Assembly (NCBI GenBank): GCA_020350405.1
Contig: CP070715.1
Coordinates: 664,097 to 697,243 of the forward strand
DNA length: 33,147 nucleotides
Direction of reading: 5' to 3'
DNA from: Planctomycetota bacterium
Lineage (GTDB): Bacteria; Planctomycetota; Phycisphaerae; Sedimentisphaerales; Anaerobacaceae
Shown piece after piece: positions 1 to 7,966 of this stretch. Within the stretch, counting starts at the first letter, position 1. Each line of letters opens with the position of its first letter. A program made the translations under genes and the position numbers. The notes under the pieces were generated by a model. It was given only the letters and a program-made list of their open reading frames with translations. It was not told the DNA's origin and did not search any database.

Positions 1-267
1 GCGCCGCTTGAAGGGGTAGAGCCGAGCGATTTGACTGTAGAGCAGCTTGTGACAAGGGTGCGCGACGGCGGTGTTAAAGAAGTCATTATGGCGACCAATC
101 CCAATATGGCCGGCGACGGAACAGCGCTTTATATAAGCTCACTGCTGAAAGATACCGGCGTAAAAATCACCCGCCTAGCGAGGGGCCTTCCCACCGGCAG
201 CACTATCGAATACGCGAGCGGCAAGATACTTACCGACGCTATCAGAGGCCGACAAAAGCTGGAGTGA
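1..267 (+). CDS. recR: Recombination protein RecR, C-terminal part (5' end outside window)
   Basis: The reading frame is open from base 1, so the gene begins outside the window. The 88 visible residues match the end of the RecR Toprim domain: EVIMATNPNMAGDGTALYI is followed by the conserved VKITRLARGLPTGSTIEY stretch and a C-terminal RGRQKLE. RecR acts with RecF and RecO to load RecA on gapped DNA; the zinc finger and helix-hairpin-helix parts lie upstream and cannot be judged. A TTG at base 31 is internal and is not a start. The next gene begins 64 bases downstream on the same strand, with no terminator seen between them. Confidence 0.95.
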   Translation, partial: APLEGVEPSDLTVEQLVTRVRDGGVKEVIMATNPNMAGDGTALYISSLLKDTGVKITRLARGLPTGSTIEYASGKILTDAIRGRQKLE

Positions 268-331
268 GGTAGGGCTTAGCTGCTGGCGGGTATAACTTAA
301 ACCTTGTTGAGTCAGTTCCATAGACCGAGTT

Positions 332-1354
332 ATGACCTCCAAAGAACGAATCTATGCGATTTTAAACGGCGGTTCTTATGACCGACCGGCTGTTACCCCT
401 GTCTTTATGGCGTGGGCCGCGAATTACATAGGCCGTAGCTACAGCGATTATTACCTGGATGGAGACGTGCTGGCCGAGGCACAACTTGCAGTCACAAGGG
501 ACTTTAATCTGGACCAGATAAGCGCAATCAGCGACCCATGGCGGGAGGCGGCCGCTTACGGGATGGAATTTGAGTACCCTGAAGATGGTGTGGGAAAACC
601 CAAAGATTATCTTATAAAAAGCCCTCAAGATATATCGAAGCTAAAACGCTTCGACATTGAGAAGTGTGAACGGACCAGACAGCGCATCGAAAGCGTTAGA
701 AAGATGGTCGCCGAAGTAGGACAGACGCACAGTGTATTAGGTTGGGTGGAAGGCCCGTTTGCCGAATACGCCGACCTGTGCGGCGTTGAGAAGGCCCTGT
801 TGAGCCTTGTCGACGGGCCTGAGATGTTTGTCGAGGCGGCTAAGGTAATCACAGCGAATGCGATTGCCTTTGCGCTCGCTCAGGCCCAGGCCGGCGCGGA
901 CATGATTGGAATCGGCGATGCGGCGTCAGGTTTGATAAGCCCTGACATGTACGTCAAATACGTCTTACCTGCCGAGCAGCAGCTCATCTCGGCTATTCAC
1001 GAAGCCGGGGCCGCGGTAAAACTGCATATCTGCGGCAACATAAAACACGTTATCCAATACATGGCCAAAAGCGGCGCGGACATTATCGACGTCGACTGGA
1101 TGGTCCCTCTCCGCGAAGCGAGGAAGCTCGTGGGACCGCAGATTACCTTGTGCGGCAACTTCGACCCTTCCGCCGTTCTGCTCCAGGCCGGCCCCGAAGA
1201 TGTCGCCGAAGCGGCAAAACAGTGTATTGAAACCGGCGGGGAAAAATTCATTTTGATGCCGGGCTGCGAGGTGCCACCCGCAACACCCCAGGAAAATATC
1301 CGCGCGTTTTGCCCTTGCGACGGCTGTCTGATTCGGAAAGAATTGGGGTGTTGA
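332..1354 (+). CDS. Uroporphyrinogen decarboxylase family protein (MtaA/CmuA-like methyltransferase type)
   Basis: This 340-residue protein has the URO-D fold signature, but its residues fit the cobalamin/coenzyme M methyltransferase branch better than true HemE. It has a zinc-type His-X-Cys at residues 232-234 (LHICGN) and a later Cys312 in LMPGCEVPPATP, the ligand pattern of MtaA/MtbA-like proteins. The N-terminus (MTSKERIYAILNGGSYDRP) is typical of this branch. The likely role is methyl transfer to or from a corrinoid or thiol; the substrate cannot be told. No corrinoid protein or MtaB-like partner lies next to it. The ATG start has only a weak upstream purine stretch. A HemE role in haem synthesis is less likely because the HemE N-terminal active-site motif is not seen. 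Confidence 0.88.
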   Translation: MTSKERIYAILNGGSYDRPAVTPVFMAWAANYIGRSYSDYYLDGDVLAEAQLAVTRDFNLDQISAISDPWREAAAYGMEFEYPEDGVGKPKDYLIKSPQDISKLKRFDIEKCERTRQRIESVRKMVAEVGQTHSVLGWVEGPFAEYADLCGVEKALLSLVDGPEMFVEAAKVITANAIAFALAQAQAGADMIGIGDAASGLISPDMYVKYVLPAEQQLISAIHEAGAAVKLHICGNIKHVIQYMAKSGADIIDVDWMVPLREARKLVGPQITLCGNFDPSAVLLQAGPEDVAEAAKQCIETGGEKFILMPGCEVPPATPQENIRAFCPCDGCLIRKELGC

Positions 1355-1539
1355 AATTTGACCTGAAGTCTCATTTAAAGTTCAATTTTTGCGATATCCG
1401 CCAGGAGTGCTTCCGGCCGGGGGTATCTTAAGAATACTCAGCCCGTAAAATGCCTACCGACGCTATAATCGGCATACGGCAACCGCAGTAATTTTGACCT
1501 TTGCGGCAATATTGCCAACATATCTCAGCGCAGGTATGA

Positions 1540-1545
1540 TATAAT
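1540..1545 (+). promoter_or_regulatory. Candidate extended -10 promoter of rpoN
   Basis: A perfect TATAAT with an upstream TG one base away forms an extended -10 box. The best -35-like hexamer, TTGCCA at 1512-1517, is 22 bases upstream, which is too far for normal spacing, so the extended -10 would have to do most of the work. Predicted transcription starts near 1552, about 50 bases before the rpoN ATG. The rest of the 248-base gap between the URO-D gene and rpoN shows nothing else that can be named. Confidence 0.42.
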
Positions 1546-1602
1546 AGAAGGGGCAAGGATGCAGCCGAGGGGAGACTGAGTAAAGAGGTTTTGGGTGAAG
1601 TT

Positions 1603-3075
1603 ATGAAGTTGGAAATGCGACCAGATATGCGGCTGGAACAGAGGATGAAGCTCGCGCCGCGCATGATTCAGTCAATGGAGATTCTCCAGCTTCCAATCCT
1701 CGCCCTTCAGGAAAGAATCGAACAGGAGCTCAACAGCAATCCTGTCCTGGAAATGGAAGAGCCCTCAGGTTCCGAAGAGGGCGGTTCCGTTGAGCAGGAG
1801 CCCGCCGACGATATCGGAGAAAGGGACTTCGTGGTCACCACGGACGCCAACAAAGGCGAAGACTTCCAGCGGATAGACAGTCTCGATGACGACTACCGGG
1901 ACTATATGACCCAGGCCGCGTCGTTCCGCCGTCGCCTCGACACCGGTGAGCCCGACCAAAAACTTGAGGCCATAAAAAATACCGCTGCGCCACCCCAGTC
2001 GCTCCACGAGCACCTCACCGAGCAGTGGCGAATGGTAGAGGCCGAGACACCGGTGAAAAAGGCCGGCAGCGCAATCATAGACTATATTGATGACAGAGGA
2101 TATCTGACCGTAAGACTTGAGCAGTTGCACAACAAAGACCACGCTGCTTTTACGCTGGACGATTTGAAAAAGGCCCTGCAGCTTGTGCAAAAGTTGGAAC
2201 CCGCCGGCGTAGGGGCGCGCGATTTAAAGGAATGCTTGCTCATCCAGATGGCGCAATGCGCGGACGACATGAGCTTTGAGGCCCGCCTGATTTCCAAGCA
2301 TATGGACGAGTTGCTTCAGAATCGGCTGCCCGATATTGCCAAGAAAATGAACTGCGACATCGAAACGGTGAATCGCGCCATCGAGAGAATAGCGAAGCTC
2401 GACACCTCCCCGGGCCTGCAAGTCGGCAGGGACAGAAACCACGCCGTTACCGCCGACGTTATAGTCGAACCGGCGGATGATTCCGACGACTATTTGGTGC
2501 GCTTGGCCGACTCGAGCCTTCCGGGTCTGAGAGTAAACAATTACTACGCGAAAATGGCAAGGAACACCGCCACCAACGAAAAAACAAAAAAGTTCCTGCA
2601 AAATAATATCCGTTCGGCCCAGTGGATTATAGATGCGATAGAGCAGCGAAAGAACACACTGCTCAAAGTCGCACGCTCGGTCGTCAGACATCAGCGGGAG
2701 TTCTTTGACAAGGGTCAGCTCTATCTCAAACCCTTGCCGATGTCCAGGGTCGCGGACGACGTCGGTGTCCACCTCGCCACCGTCTCCAGGGCCGTCGCCG
2801 GTAAATACATCCAGTGCTCCCGGGGAATACTGCCGCTTAGAAAATTCTTCAGCGGCGGCACCGAGGCTGATAACGGTGAGCAAAGAAGCTGGGAAGCCAT
2901 AAGGGGCGAACTGCAGCGAATTATAGACGCCGAAGATAAGGCCAAGCCGCTCAGTGACGACCAGATACGTGAGAAATTAGCCGAGGCCGGCATCAAAAAT
3001 CTCGCCAGGCGGACCGTCGCCAAATACCGAAAGCTCATGAGCATCCCCGCCGCAAGATTCAGAAAGAAGTATTGA
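1603..3075 (+). CDS. rpoN: RNA polymerase sigma-54 factor
   Basis: The 490-residue protein has all three RpoN regions. Region I at residues 1-50 is glutamine/leucine rich (LAPRMIQSMEILQLPILAL) and binds activators and core. An acidic linker follows at about 55-130, then the core-binding domain, the HTH region (GVHLATVSRAVAGKYI) and the C-terminal RpoN box ARRTVAKYRK, which reads the -24 promoter element. An upstream TTG at 1591 would add four residues, but ATG 1603 has a better-placed GGTGA. Sigma-54 needs an AAA+ enhancer-binding protein; none is in this window, and no convincing -24/-12 promoter was found here. It converges on the M23 peptidase gene with 28 bases between the stop codons. 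Confidence 0.97.
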   Translation: MKLEMRPDMRLEQRMKLAPRMIQSMEILQLPILALQERIEQELNSNPVLEMEEPSGSEEGGSVEQEPADDIGERDFVVTTDANKGEDFQRIDSLDDDYRDYMTQAASFRRRLDTGEPDQKLEAIKNTAAPPQSLHEHLTEQWRMVEAETPVKKAGSAIIDYIDDRGYLTVRLEQLHNKDHAAFTLDDLKKALQLVQKLEPAGVGARDLKECLLIQMAQCADDMSFEARLISKHMDELLQNRLPDIAKKMNCDIETVNRAIERIAKLDTSPGLQVGRDRNHAVTADVIVEPADDSDDYLVRLADSSLPGLRVNNYYAKMARNTATNEKTKKFLQNNIRSAQWIIDAIEQRKNTLLKVARSVVRHQREFFDKGQLYLKPLPMSRVADDVGVHLATVSRAVAGKYIQCSRGILPLRKFFSGGTEADNGEQRSWEAIRGELQRIIDAEDKAKPLSDDQIREKLAEAGIKNLARRTVAKYRKLMSIPAARFRKKY

Positions 3076-3103
3076 CTCCGGCGCCGCCCTTATCCTCACA
3101 AAC

Positions 3104-4087
3104 CTATTCCGCAACAACAATCTGGCCTTTTATCGGTGAATAATTCATCTTCGCCTGTTTCTTGCCGTCTTCTATCACGTTCATTTTCTGAAAATAGCAC
3201 TTGATGCCCGTCCCATCCTGAATTACGGGTGTATTCTGCAGGTGGTAGTGCAAATGTGGCTGCGAGGAGTTTCCCGAATTCCCGCAAAGGCCGATGACTT
3301 GTCCCGCCTTGACCTTATCGCCAACCTTTACCTTTATACTGCCGAGTTTCAGATGGGCCAGAACAGATATTTCGTGCTCGCGATGCTGAATAAATACCGC
3401 GTTGCCCAGTCCCGAATATGGATTCATTGAGCCGGGTACATTATCTCTGACCCCCTCAATCACATCGGTTACAGTCCCATCCGCCGGCACCAGCACCTCC
3501 CTGCCGAAACTAAAGTAATCTTCGTTGGCTTTGCCCTCGCCTGAGTGCATCGCACCGTCTTCGTTGACACCAATGAAGTCAAAGGCAAACTGCTGATTAG
3601 GGACGTCGTGATGCATGTTTAGTTCCTTAGTGTCGCCGCCCCAAAAGACCAGCCACCTGTCTTTGAAAGGCAGCGACAGCTCGGTCTCGTGTTTCTCGGG
3701 GACAGGTATATCTGTAACGACGTGCGGCAGGAACCACAACCCAATGATTTTGTCCTGCATGTCGAGCACCACCTTGATGTCCAGGACACCACGTTCAAAA
3801 TATGCCGGGAAAATTGCCTGGTTGGGTGGGATATAACGCGGTTGGCCAAGCTTCTGGATTTTCCCGTATTGGGCAGATACACTCTGGAAAAAAGGCGTTA
3901 ATTTTTCAAGTGGAAATGCATCCAGCATTATTTGGCTGAAGTCGGCCTGTATTCCCGGGTAATTAGCTTCATTGATAGCTTCGACCATCCGGCCGACCAC
4001 CTTCTCAAACCGCTCCGTCGCTGCCTGCTCAGCAAACGCCGAGCCAACAACAAACAACAAGACCAAACTGATAAGTGACTTTCTCAT
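3104..4087 (-). CDS. Secreted M23 family metallopeptidase
   Basis: The protein has 327 residues and a signal peptide (MRKSLISLVLLFVVGSAFA). Residues 25-120 resemble a DUF3887-like small helical/beta domain (ERFEKVVGRMVEAINE onwards). Residues 175-285 form a LytM/M23 peptidase domain: HSGEGKANED at 181-190 gives the first His/Asp zinc ligands, LAHLKLGS holds the general His at 245, and PHLHYH at 277-282 gives the HxH ligand. VPADGTVTDV and KVKAGQVIGLCGNSG are typical of the fold. The family cuts peptidoglycan peptide bonds or crosslinks outside the membrane. Its ATG overlaps the stop of the serine hydrolase gene upstream (ATGA), so the two are probably translated together and act on the same envelope target. 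Confidence 0.9.
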   Translation of the reverse strand: MRKSLISLVLLFVVGSAFAEQAATERFEKVVGRMVEAINEANYPGIQADFSQIMLDAFPLEKLTPFFQSVSAQYGKIQKLGQPRYIPPNQAIFPAYFERGVLDIKVVLDMQDKIIGLWFLPHVVTDIPVPEKHETELSLPFKDRWLVFWGGDTKELNMHHDVPNQQFAFDFIGVNEDGAMHSGEGKANEDYFSFGREVLVPADGTVTDVIEGVRDNVPGSMNPYSGLGNAVFIQHREHEISVLAHLKLGSIKVKVGDKVKAGQVIGLCGNSGNSSQPHLHYHLQNTPVIQDGTGIKCYFQKMNVIEDGKKQAKMNYSPIKGQIVVAE

Positions 4088-5631
4088 TTTTTATTCTCCT
4101 CAAACAATACACTATGGAGCCTCGCCAACCGTCTGGCTTCCTCCCCTGGCTTCGCTGGCCGTCCTTGGTTACGCTGTATCACATCCGTACAATCTTGGCC
4201 AAGTAGGATGTTCACTATGCTATCTGAAAGAGCAAAGCACCACTTCCTTTTCAACTCTTCACTCATTTCTTCGGGAAACCACTCACACCAAAGGCACAAG
4301 GCGACAGCACTATTCTCATTTCTAATGAGTAGTCCCCAGCCTGTCATATTGTATGGAGGACGGCCGGGGCGAATCCAGGCACAGCTGCCGCCTTTGCCCC
4401 CGCTTTTGAAACCTTTTGGTGTGGCGCCAGGAGCAAAGTTCTTCGGATTCCTGTCAAACACATCGAGCACGCGTCTGCTGATGCTTTCACTCAGCAATCT
4501 ACCGGAGCCCAACAGCTCAAAATACTGGACTATGCCGCGAGCGGCTCCATGCTGCGGCAGCAGATTATCGAGAGAACAAAGCTTGTTTTTGCTATACACT
4601 CTCTTATCGAGTGCCTTTCCCAGAACACCCGCTTCCGGCAGGATTTTGTCGCTAAGGCCGCTGATACCCAGTTCGCTGGGCAGTGCATTAACACAGTCCC
4701 AGCCTACCCGAGTTGCCAAAGCACTTGTGGCCTCGTTGTCACTGACTCCAATCATTTTGTCCAAGGCCTCCGAGATAGTGCAAATCTCTTTTTCGTCTTC
4801 CCGCTCGATGGTTATGGACCCGGATAGCTCAAGCGTACCTTCATCAGCTTGTCGCATAACTTCAAGCAGCACGAATATCTTCACAATGCTGGCAAGACAC
4901 GCGGGCTGGTCCGCTCGATACTCAACGGTCTCGCCGCTCCAAAGATTCTTGCCGAAGAACCCAACTTCCCCCGGGCACTGCTTGACTAAGGCAACCAGCT
5001 GTTCTTTTGTCTGGACAGCCTGCACTTCAGGATGCCGTTCGACATCAGAAGGAATGTGAAGCCATCGCCCTTCCTGCACCTCGGCTGTCTTGAGCCCCCC
5101 GTCCAGCACATACTCCACCTTTAGAATTTTGACTTTGCCAGAAAGGGGGTCGCCTGCAATCTCGTTGGATGCTTTTATCGAGAGGGCATTTTCCCGGACT
5201 TTCTCTCTTATCTTTTTGGAAACATCTAACCACGTGTTACCGGCCCCATATCCTGCGCGAATGATATGGAGACCCTTCGCCGCACCAGAATCCGGCGAGA
5301 CAGATGGCAGCTGCTCGAAGTTTGCCATCTTAGCTGCGCCGCCCAAGGCAAGCGTAAAACTCTTATCGCTGCCAAGCTGCAACGACAGCTTAATGGGTAA
5401 ATAATAGATCGCCGCTATGCCGAAAATTAAAAGCAGGCAGCCTAACAAGCGTTCTAAAATAAATTTCCCCCCTTTGACCGGTCTGGTCAGTTTGCTTTCA
5501 GAGATAAGTCCCAGTCTCCCGCAAAGTCTCTGTTCCCACACTGTCAGCTTCTTGGGCAGCAGCGCAGCCAACGCTCCTAACAACATCGAGAACAACCCCA
5601 CAATAAGAAATGTCAAGTAAATCGTGTCCAT
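4084..5631 (-). CDS. Membrane-anchored serine hydrolase, class A beta-lactamase/DD-peptidase fold, with DUF3395-like domain
   Basis: This 515-residue protein has three parts. Two membrane segments lie at about 5-25 and 61-82. Residues 119-197 resemble the DUF3395 domain known from the C-terminus of DnaJ-C11-like proteins (AGYGAGNTWLDVSKKIREKV, then SNEIAGDPLSGKVKILKVEY). Residues 215-480 form a penicillin-recognising serine hydrolase with SIVK (S248/K251), SDN (297-299) and KSG (409-411). The deacylating Glu of class A beta-lactamases is not evident in the omega-loop region (SLDNLLPQHGA), so a DD-peptidase or sensor-like role is as likely as drug hydrolysis. It lies 63 bases after the winged-helix gene and overlaps the M23 peptidase gene by four bases. 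Confidence 0.85.
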   Translation of the reverse strand: MDTIYLTFLIVGLFSMLLGALAALLPKKLTVWEQRLCGRLGLISESKLTRPVKGGKFILERLLGCLLLIFGIAAIYYLPIKLSLQLGSDKSFTLALGGAAKMANFEQLPSVSPDSGAAKGLHIIRAGYGAGNTWLDVSKKIREKVRENALSIKASNEIAGDPLSGKVKILKVEYVLDGGLKTAEVQEGRWLHIPSDVERHPEVQAVQTKEQLVALVKQCPGEVGFFGKNLWSGETVEYRADQPACLASIVKIFVLLEVMRQADEGTLELSGSITIEREDEKEICTISEALDKMIGVSDNEATSALATRVGWDCVNALPSELGISGLSDKILPEAGVLGKALDKRVYSKNKLCSLDNLLPQHGAARGIVQYFELLGSGRLLSESISRRVLDVFDRNPKNFAPGATPKGFKSGGKGGSCAWIRPGRPPYNMTGWGLLIRNENSAVALCLWCEWFPEEMSEELKRKWCFALSDSIVNILLGQDCTDVIQRNQGRPAKPGEEARRLARLHSVLFEENKK

Positions 5632-5687
5632 TGTTTAGTCTCCATTTTTCGAGCTATTTAGCAATATCACATTTGTCTTCTGTATTC

Positions 5688-5711
5688 AGCTTGCTTATTC
5701 CGGAGCAAGCT
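5688..5711 (-). other. 8-bp inverted repeat at the end of the winged-helix gene
   Basis: AGCTTGCT at 5688-5695 and AGCAAGCT at 5704-5711 form a perfect 8-bp stem with an 8-base loop that spans the stop codon of the winged-helix gene. No T-run follows on the minus strand, so it is not a standard terminator. It could stabilise or attenuate the mRNA between the regulator and the serine hydrolase. Confidence 0.35.
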
Positions 5712-6003
5712 CCTTCAGGTTTTCCCAATATTTTTGAAACTGGTGCCGGCCTGTTCGTGTAATCTTGTAGGATGTGCGTGGAATCTTGCCCCGAAATTCT
5801 TTCTTGACCTCAATCAAACCTGCAGCCTCAAGCGTATTGATATGAGTCGCCAGATTGCCTTTCGTTACACCCAGCGTTGTCAGCAAAAAATTGAAGTCAA
5901 CCTCCTTTGCCGCACTCAGGATTTTCAAAATCGCCAATCTTACCGGCTCGTGAACAACCCTGTTAATGTTGTTATGGATCTGATGTATTTGTCTCACGCT
6001 CAC
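5695..6003 (-). CDS. Winged-helix transcriptional regulator (ArsR/MarR-like, HTH_34 type)
   Basis: This 102-residue protein is almost entirely one winged-helix domain. VHEPVRLAILKILSAAKEVDFNFLLTTLGVTKGNLATHINTLEAAGLIEV gives the helices, with TKGNLATHINTL as the recognition helix, and KKEFRGKIPRTSYKITRTGRHQFQKY gives the wing and last strand. The family usually contains small repressors of membrane-protein operons. Its start lies inside the end of the preceding membrane protein gene (32-base overlap in another frame), which suggests coupled translation and a shared job. It has no cysteine pair for metal sensing, so the signal is unknown. The likely target is its own operon promoter near 7477-7503. 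Confidence 0.86.
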   Translation of the reverse strand: MSVRQIHQIHNNINRVVHEPVRLAILKILSAAKEVDFNFLLTTLGVTKGNLATHINTLEAAGLIEVKKEFRGKIPRTSYKITRTGRHQFQKYWENLKELAPE

Positions 6004-6697
6004 TCACAAGCCTCAATTCTTTTATCTTGCGCAACATTATGCGGTTATATATATGAACTACCACCGCTGTAATCACACCGTTACCAACTATATATGCCAT
6101 TAGCGTTACAAAATATGCGTGCACCCAATCCTCGTCCGCAAATGGAATGCGAACGCCTATGGCTGTCAAACCTGCCTCGGCTATGCACAGCCCACCGAGG
6201 ACCACCCCCAGCACTTTCTCCTTATGCTTTTTGCCTACGTATAGCATAAATAGACCGAAAGATGTCAGCGCCAATGCCAAAGCCCAGCGAACCGGCATAA
6301 TGCCGAACGCACTGAGGAATGTAGGTCCCAAGACTGTTACGACATATGCTGTCCATACCCATATTGGGACTCTTTCTTCTTGCAGTTCTATAACCCCTTC
6401 TTTTTTATAAAACGAACTACCGTATCTCTTTACTAACTTACCTGTCAGCCAAGTGGATGAAACAAGTACCCATACGATGACCGCCCATCTAATGACCGTG
6501 AACCAATACATCTCCAACTGAAAGGTATATACCAGAAGACCGGCCAGTTCGCCCGCCGACAGCAGTAGAACCGCATTAAGAACCAGTATCGCCAGCGGAA
6601 TCAAAAGCGGCAGAACTCTGCTCTGCGCATACTTGTCCACCAGCTCGCTCAATCGCTCCAGTTCCGCCTTTTGCTCTTTTTCGATGTCCGCCTCCAT
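5972..6697 (-). CDS. Membrane protein of unknown function (paralogue of 6746-7438)
   Basis: I do not recognise a named family. The 241 residues start with an acidic helix (DIEKEQKAELERLSELVDKYAQSR), followed by about six hydrophobic segments and a C-terminal HIYNRIMLRKIKE tail. The neighbour upstream has the same plan and clear identity along its length: MPVRWALALALTS against MPTRWALPVALTS, and VVHIYNRIMLRKIK against LVHIYNRVILHKIK. The pair therefore arose by tandem duplication. Translation begins at an ATG behind a GAGGAGA site. The gene overlaps the winged-helix regulator by 32 bases. Possible roles are a membrane sensor for the regulator or a small transporter; the sequence does not decide. 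Confidence 0.85.
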   Translation of the reverse strand: MEADIEKEQKAELERLSELVDKYAQSRVLPLLIPLAILVLNAVLLLSAGELAGLLVYTFQLEMYWFTVIRWAVIVWVLVSSTWLTGKLVKRYGSSFYKKEGVIELQEERVPIWVWTAYVVTVLGPTFLSAFGIMPVRWALALALTSFGLFMLYVGKKHKEKVLGVVLGGLCIAEAGLTAIGVRIPFADEDWVHAYFVTLMAYIVGNGVITAVVVHIYNRIMLRKIKELRLVSERETNTSDP

Positions 6698-6745
6698 ATT
6701 ACAATCTCCTCAACCGTGTTAACGCTACTAAAAATCCGCCATGTT

Positions 6746-7438
6746 TTATTCCTGCTTACCAAACGGCCCTGCCTTTTTTATCTTGTGTAATATCACTCGA
6801 TTATATATATGCACCAGCAACGCCGTAATCAAACTGGCCCCGCCTATGTATATCATCAAGGCAGCGAAACATGAATAGAGCCAGTCTTTACCGGAAAATG
6901 GAGTTTGTACACCCGCTGCAATTACTACAGCCTCCAGCAGCAGCACCGTGCAAAATACCACACCCAAAGCTCTATTTCTTTCCTTACCACTTGCATAAAA
7001 TACAAAGACTCCTAAACTGGTTAATGCTACTGGTAAAGCCCAGCGAGTCGGCATAATCTCCTGCGCGTTTAGTGCTACCGGACCTAAGAATGTCACCACG
7101 TAGAGAACACAAGCCAGAATTGGGACCTTCTTCCGCCTTAGGTCTATTTGACCCTCTTTTTCGTAGAAACGGCACTCGTATTTAGGTAGCACCTTAACTG
7201 CCAGCCATAGCCCCGCGCCCCCTACCCCGGCCATTAAAAGCGTCACCATGCCAACCAACCACCACAAGGGTTTGCGATACATTAATTCCATCAGCACAAG
7301 TGTTAAAAGCGTCCCTGCGACTATTAGTACTACGAAGAGCAAAAGCCCTAATGACCGGCTCTGGGCGTAACGGTCTATCAGCTCACTTAAATTCTCCAGC
7401 TTAGCTTTTGTTTTTTCTTTCTCAATATCATCTGACAT
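6746..7438 (-). CDS. Membrane protein of unknown function (paralogue of 5972-6697)
   Basis: First gene of the minus-strand operon, 230 residues from ATG 7438. A TTG at 7453 would add five residues, but the GGAGA site fits the ATG. It has the same architecture as its neighbour: a charged N-terminal helix (DIEKEKTKAKLENLSELIDRYAQSR), about six hydrophobic segments and a tail ending HIYNRVILHKIKKAGPFGKQE. No catalytic or metal-binding motif was seen. The conserved soluble helix and HIYNR tail suggest that both ends face the cytoplasm, where they could contact the winged-helix protein encoded downstream; that is inference. Confidence 0.85.
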   Translation of the reverse strand: MSDDIEKEKTKAKLENLSELIDRYAQSRSLGLLLFVVLIVAGTLLTLVLMELMYRKPLWWLVGMVTLLMAGVGGAGLWLAVKVLPKYECRFYEKEGQIDLRRKKVPILACVLYVVTFLGPVALNAQEIMPTRWALPVALTSLGVFVFYASGKERNRALGVVFCTVLLLEAVVIAAGVQTPFSGKDWLYSCFAALMIYIGGASLITALLVHIYNRVILHKIKKAGPFGKQE

Positions 7439-7476
7439 TCTGTTATCTCCCAAAAACCAGTTTTTGCCACAAACCC

Positions 7477-7503
7477 ATTATACCTTGTCTTTCCCCACTT
7501 CAA
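7477..7503 (-). promoter_or_regulatory. Candidate promoter of the membrane protein/hydrolase operon
   Basis: On the minus strand TTGAAG (7498-7503) is followed 15 bases later by a perfect TATAAT (7477-7482), about 38 bases before the ATG at 7438. The spacing is short, so the -10 box is the main support. It is divergent from the arsR gene. Confidence 0.42.
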
Positions 7504-7559
7504 AATAAAAAATGAAAAATTTTTCAAAAAAATATTCGACTCTAACCGAACTATATATC

Positions 7560-7583
7560 ATTATGTGAGTACATAATCACATA
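7560..7583 (+). promoter_or_regulatory. Probable ArsR operator, two nested palindromes
   Basis: ATTATGT-GAGT-ACATAAT (7560-7577) and TATGTGA-8-TCACATA (7562-7583) are both perfect 7-bp inverted repeats that overlap each other. They lie 23 bases before the arsR ATG, in an AT-rich stretch (CTATATATCA at 7551-7560) that would hold the -10 region. Position and symmetry fit an ArsR/SmtB-type autoregulatory operator. Confidence 0.58.
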
Positions 7584-7605
7584 GTCATTTAGTTGGAAAT
7601 TTGCG

Positions 7606-7935
7606 ATGTTAACGAAGAAAAAACAGCTTTTATTCCAGAAACAGGCGGAAATCGCAAAGGCAATAGCCCATCCATTGAGAATCGCAATCGTGGATTTTCT
7701 TAAAGATGGTGAGCAGTGTGTCTGTGATATTGCCGAATACGTCGGTTCCGAAAGGTCAAATGTCTCACGCCACCTCGCAGTTATGGTCAAAGCCGGCGTC
7801 CTTGAATGTCGCAAAGAGGGCCTGAAGGTCATTTACAAACTCAAGACGCCCTGCATTCTCGACTTCTTTTCGTGCACAGCTGAGTGTTTAAAGCAGCAGC
7901 TCAAAGACACCGAAAAGCTGCTCAGCGCCCTATAG
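7606..7935 (+). CDS. arsR: ArsR family metalloregulatory repressor
   Basis: This 109-residue winged-helix protein is the first gene of the arsenic operon. AIAHPLRIAIVDFL and the recognition helix SNVSRHLAVMVKAGVL are typical of ArsR/SmtB. The CVCD motif (Cys38, Cys40) matches the ELCVCDL arsenite site of classical ArsR, and further cysteines lie at 68, 83, 90 and 94 near the C-terminus. As(III) binding would release the operator and switch on the downstream genes. The permease ATG follows 31 bases after its stop. Gene order makes arsenic the likely signal, though other soft metals cannot be excluded from sequence. Confidence 0.93.
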   Translation: MLTKKKQLLFQKQAEIAKAIAHPLRIAIVDFLKDGEQCVCDIAEYVGSERSNVSRHLAVMVKAGVLECRKEGLKVIYKLKTPCILDFFSCTAECLKQQLKDTEKLLSAL

Positions 7936-7966
7936 TTTGCCGGTTCGCCTTAAAGCGGGAATAATT

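Noticed and set aside
2224-2883. Open frame of 219 codons on the minus strand
   Set aside because: It lies wholly inside rpoN on the opposite strand, has no recognisable domain, and the rpoN frame is fully explained.
4208-5059. Open frame of 283 codons on the plus strand
   Set aside because: It is antisense to the serine hydrolase and has a serine/proline-rich low-information composition with no domain.
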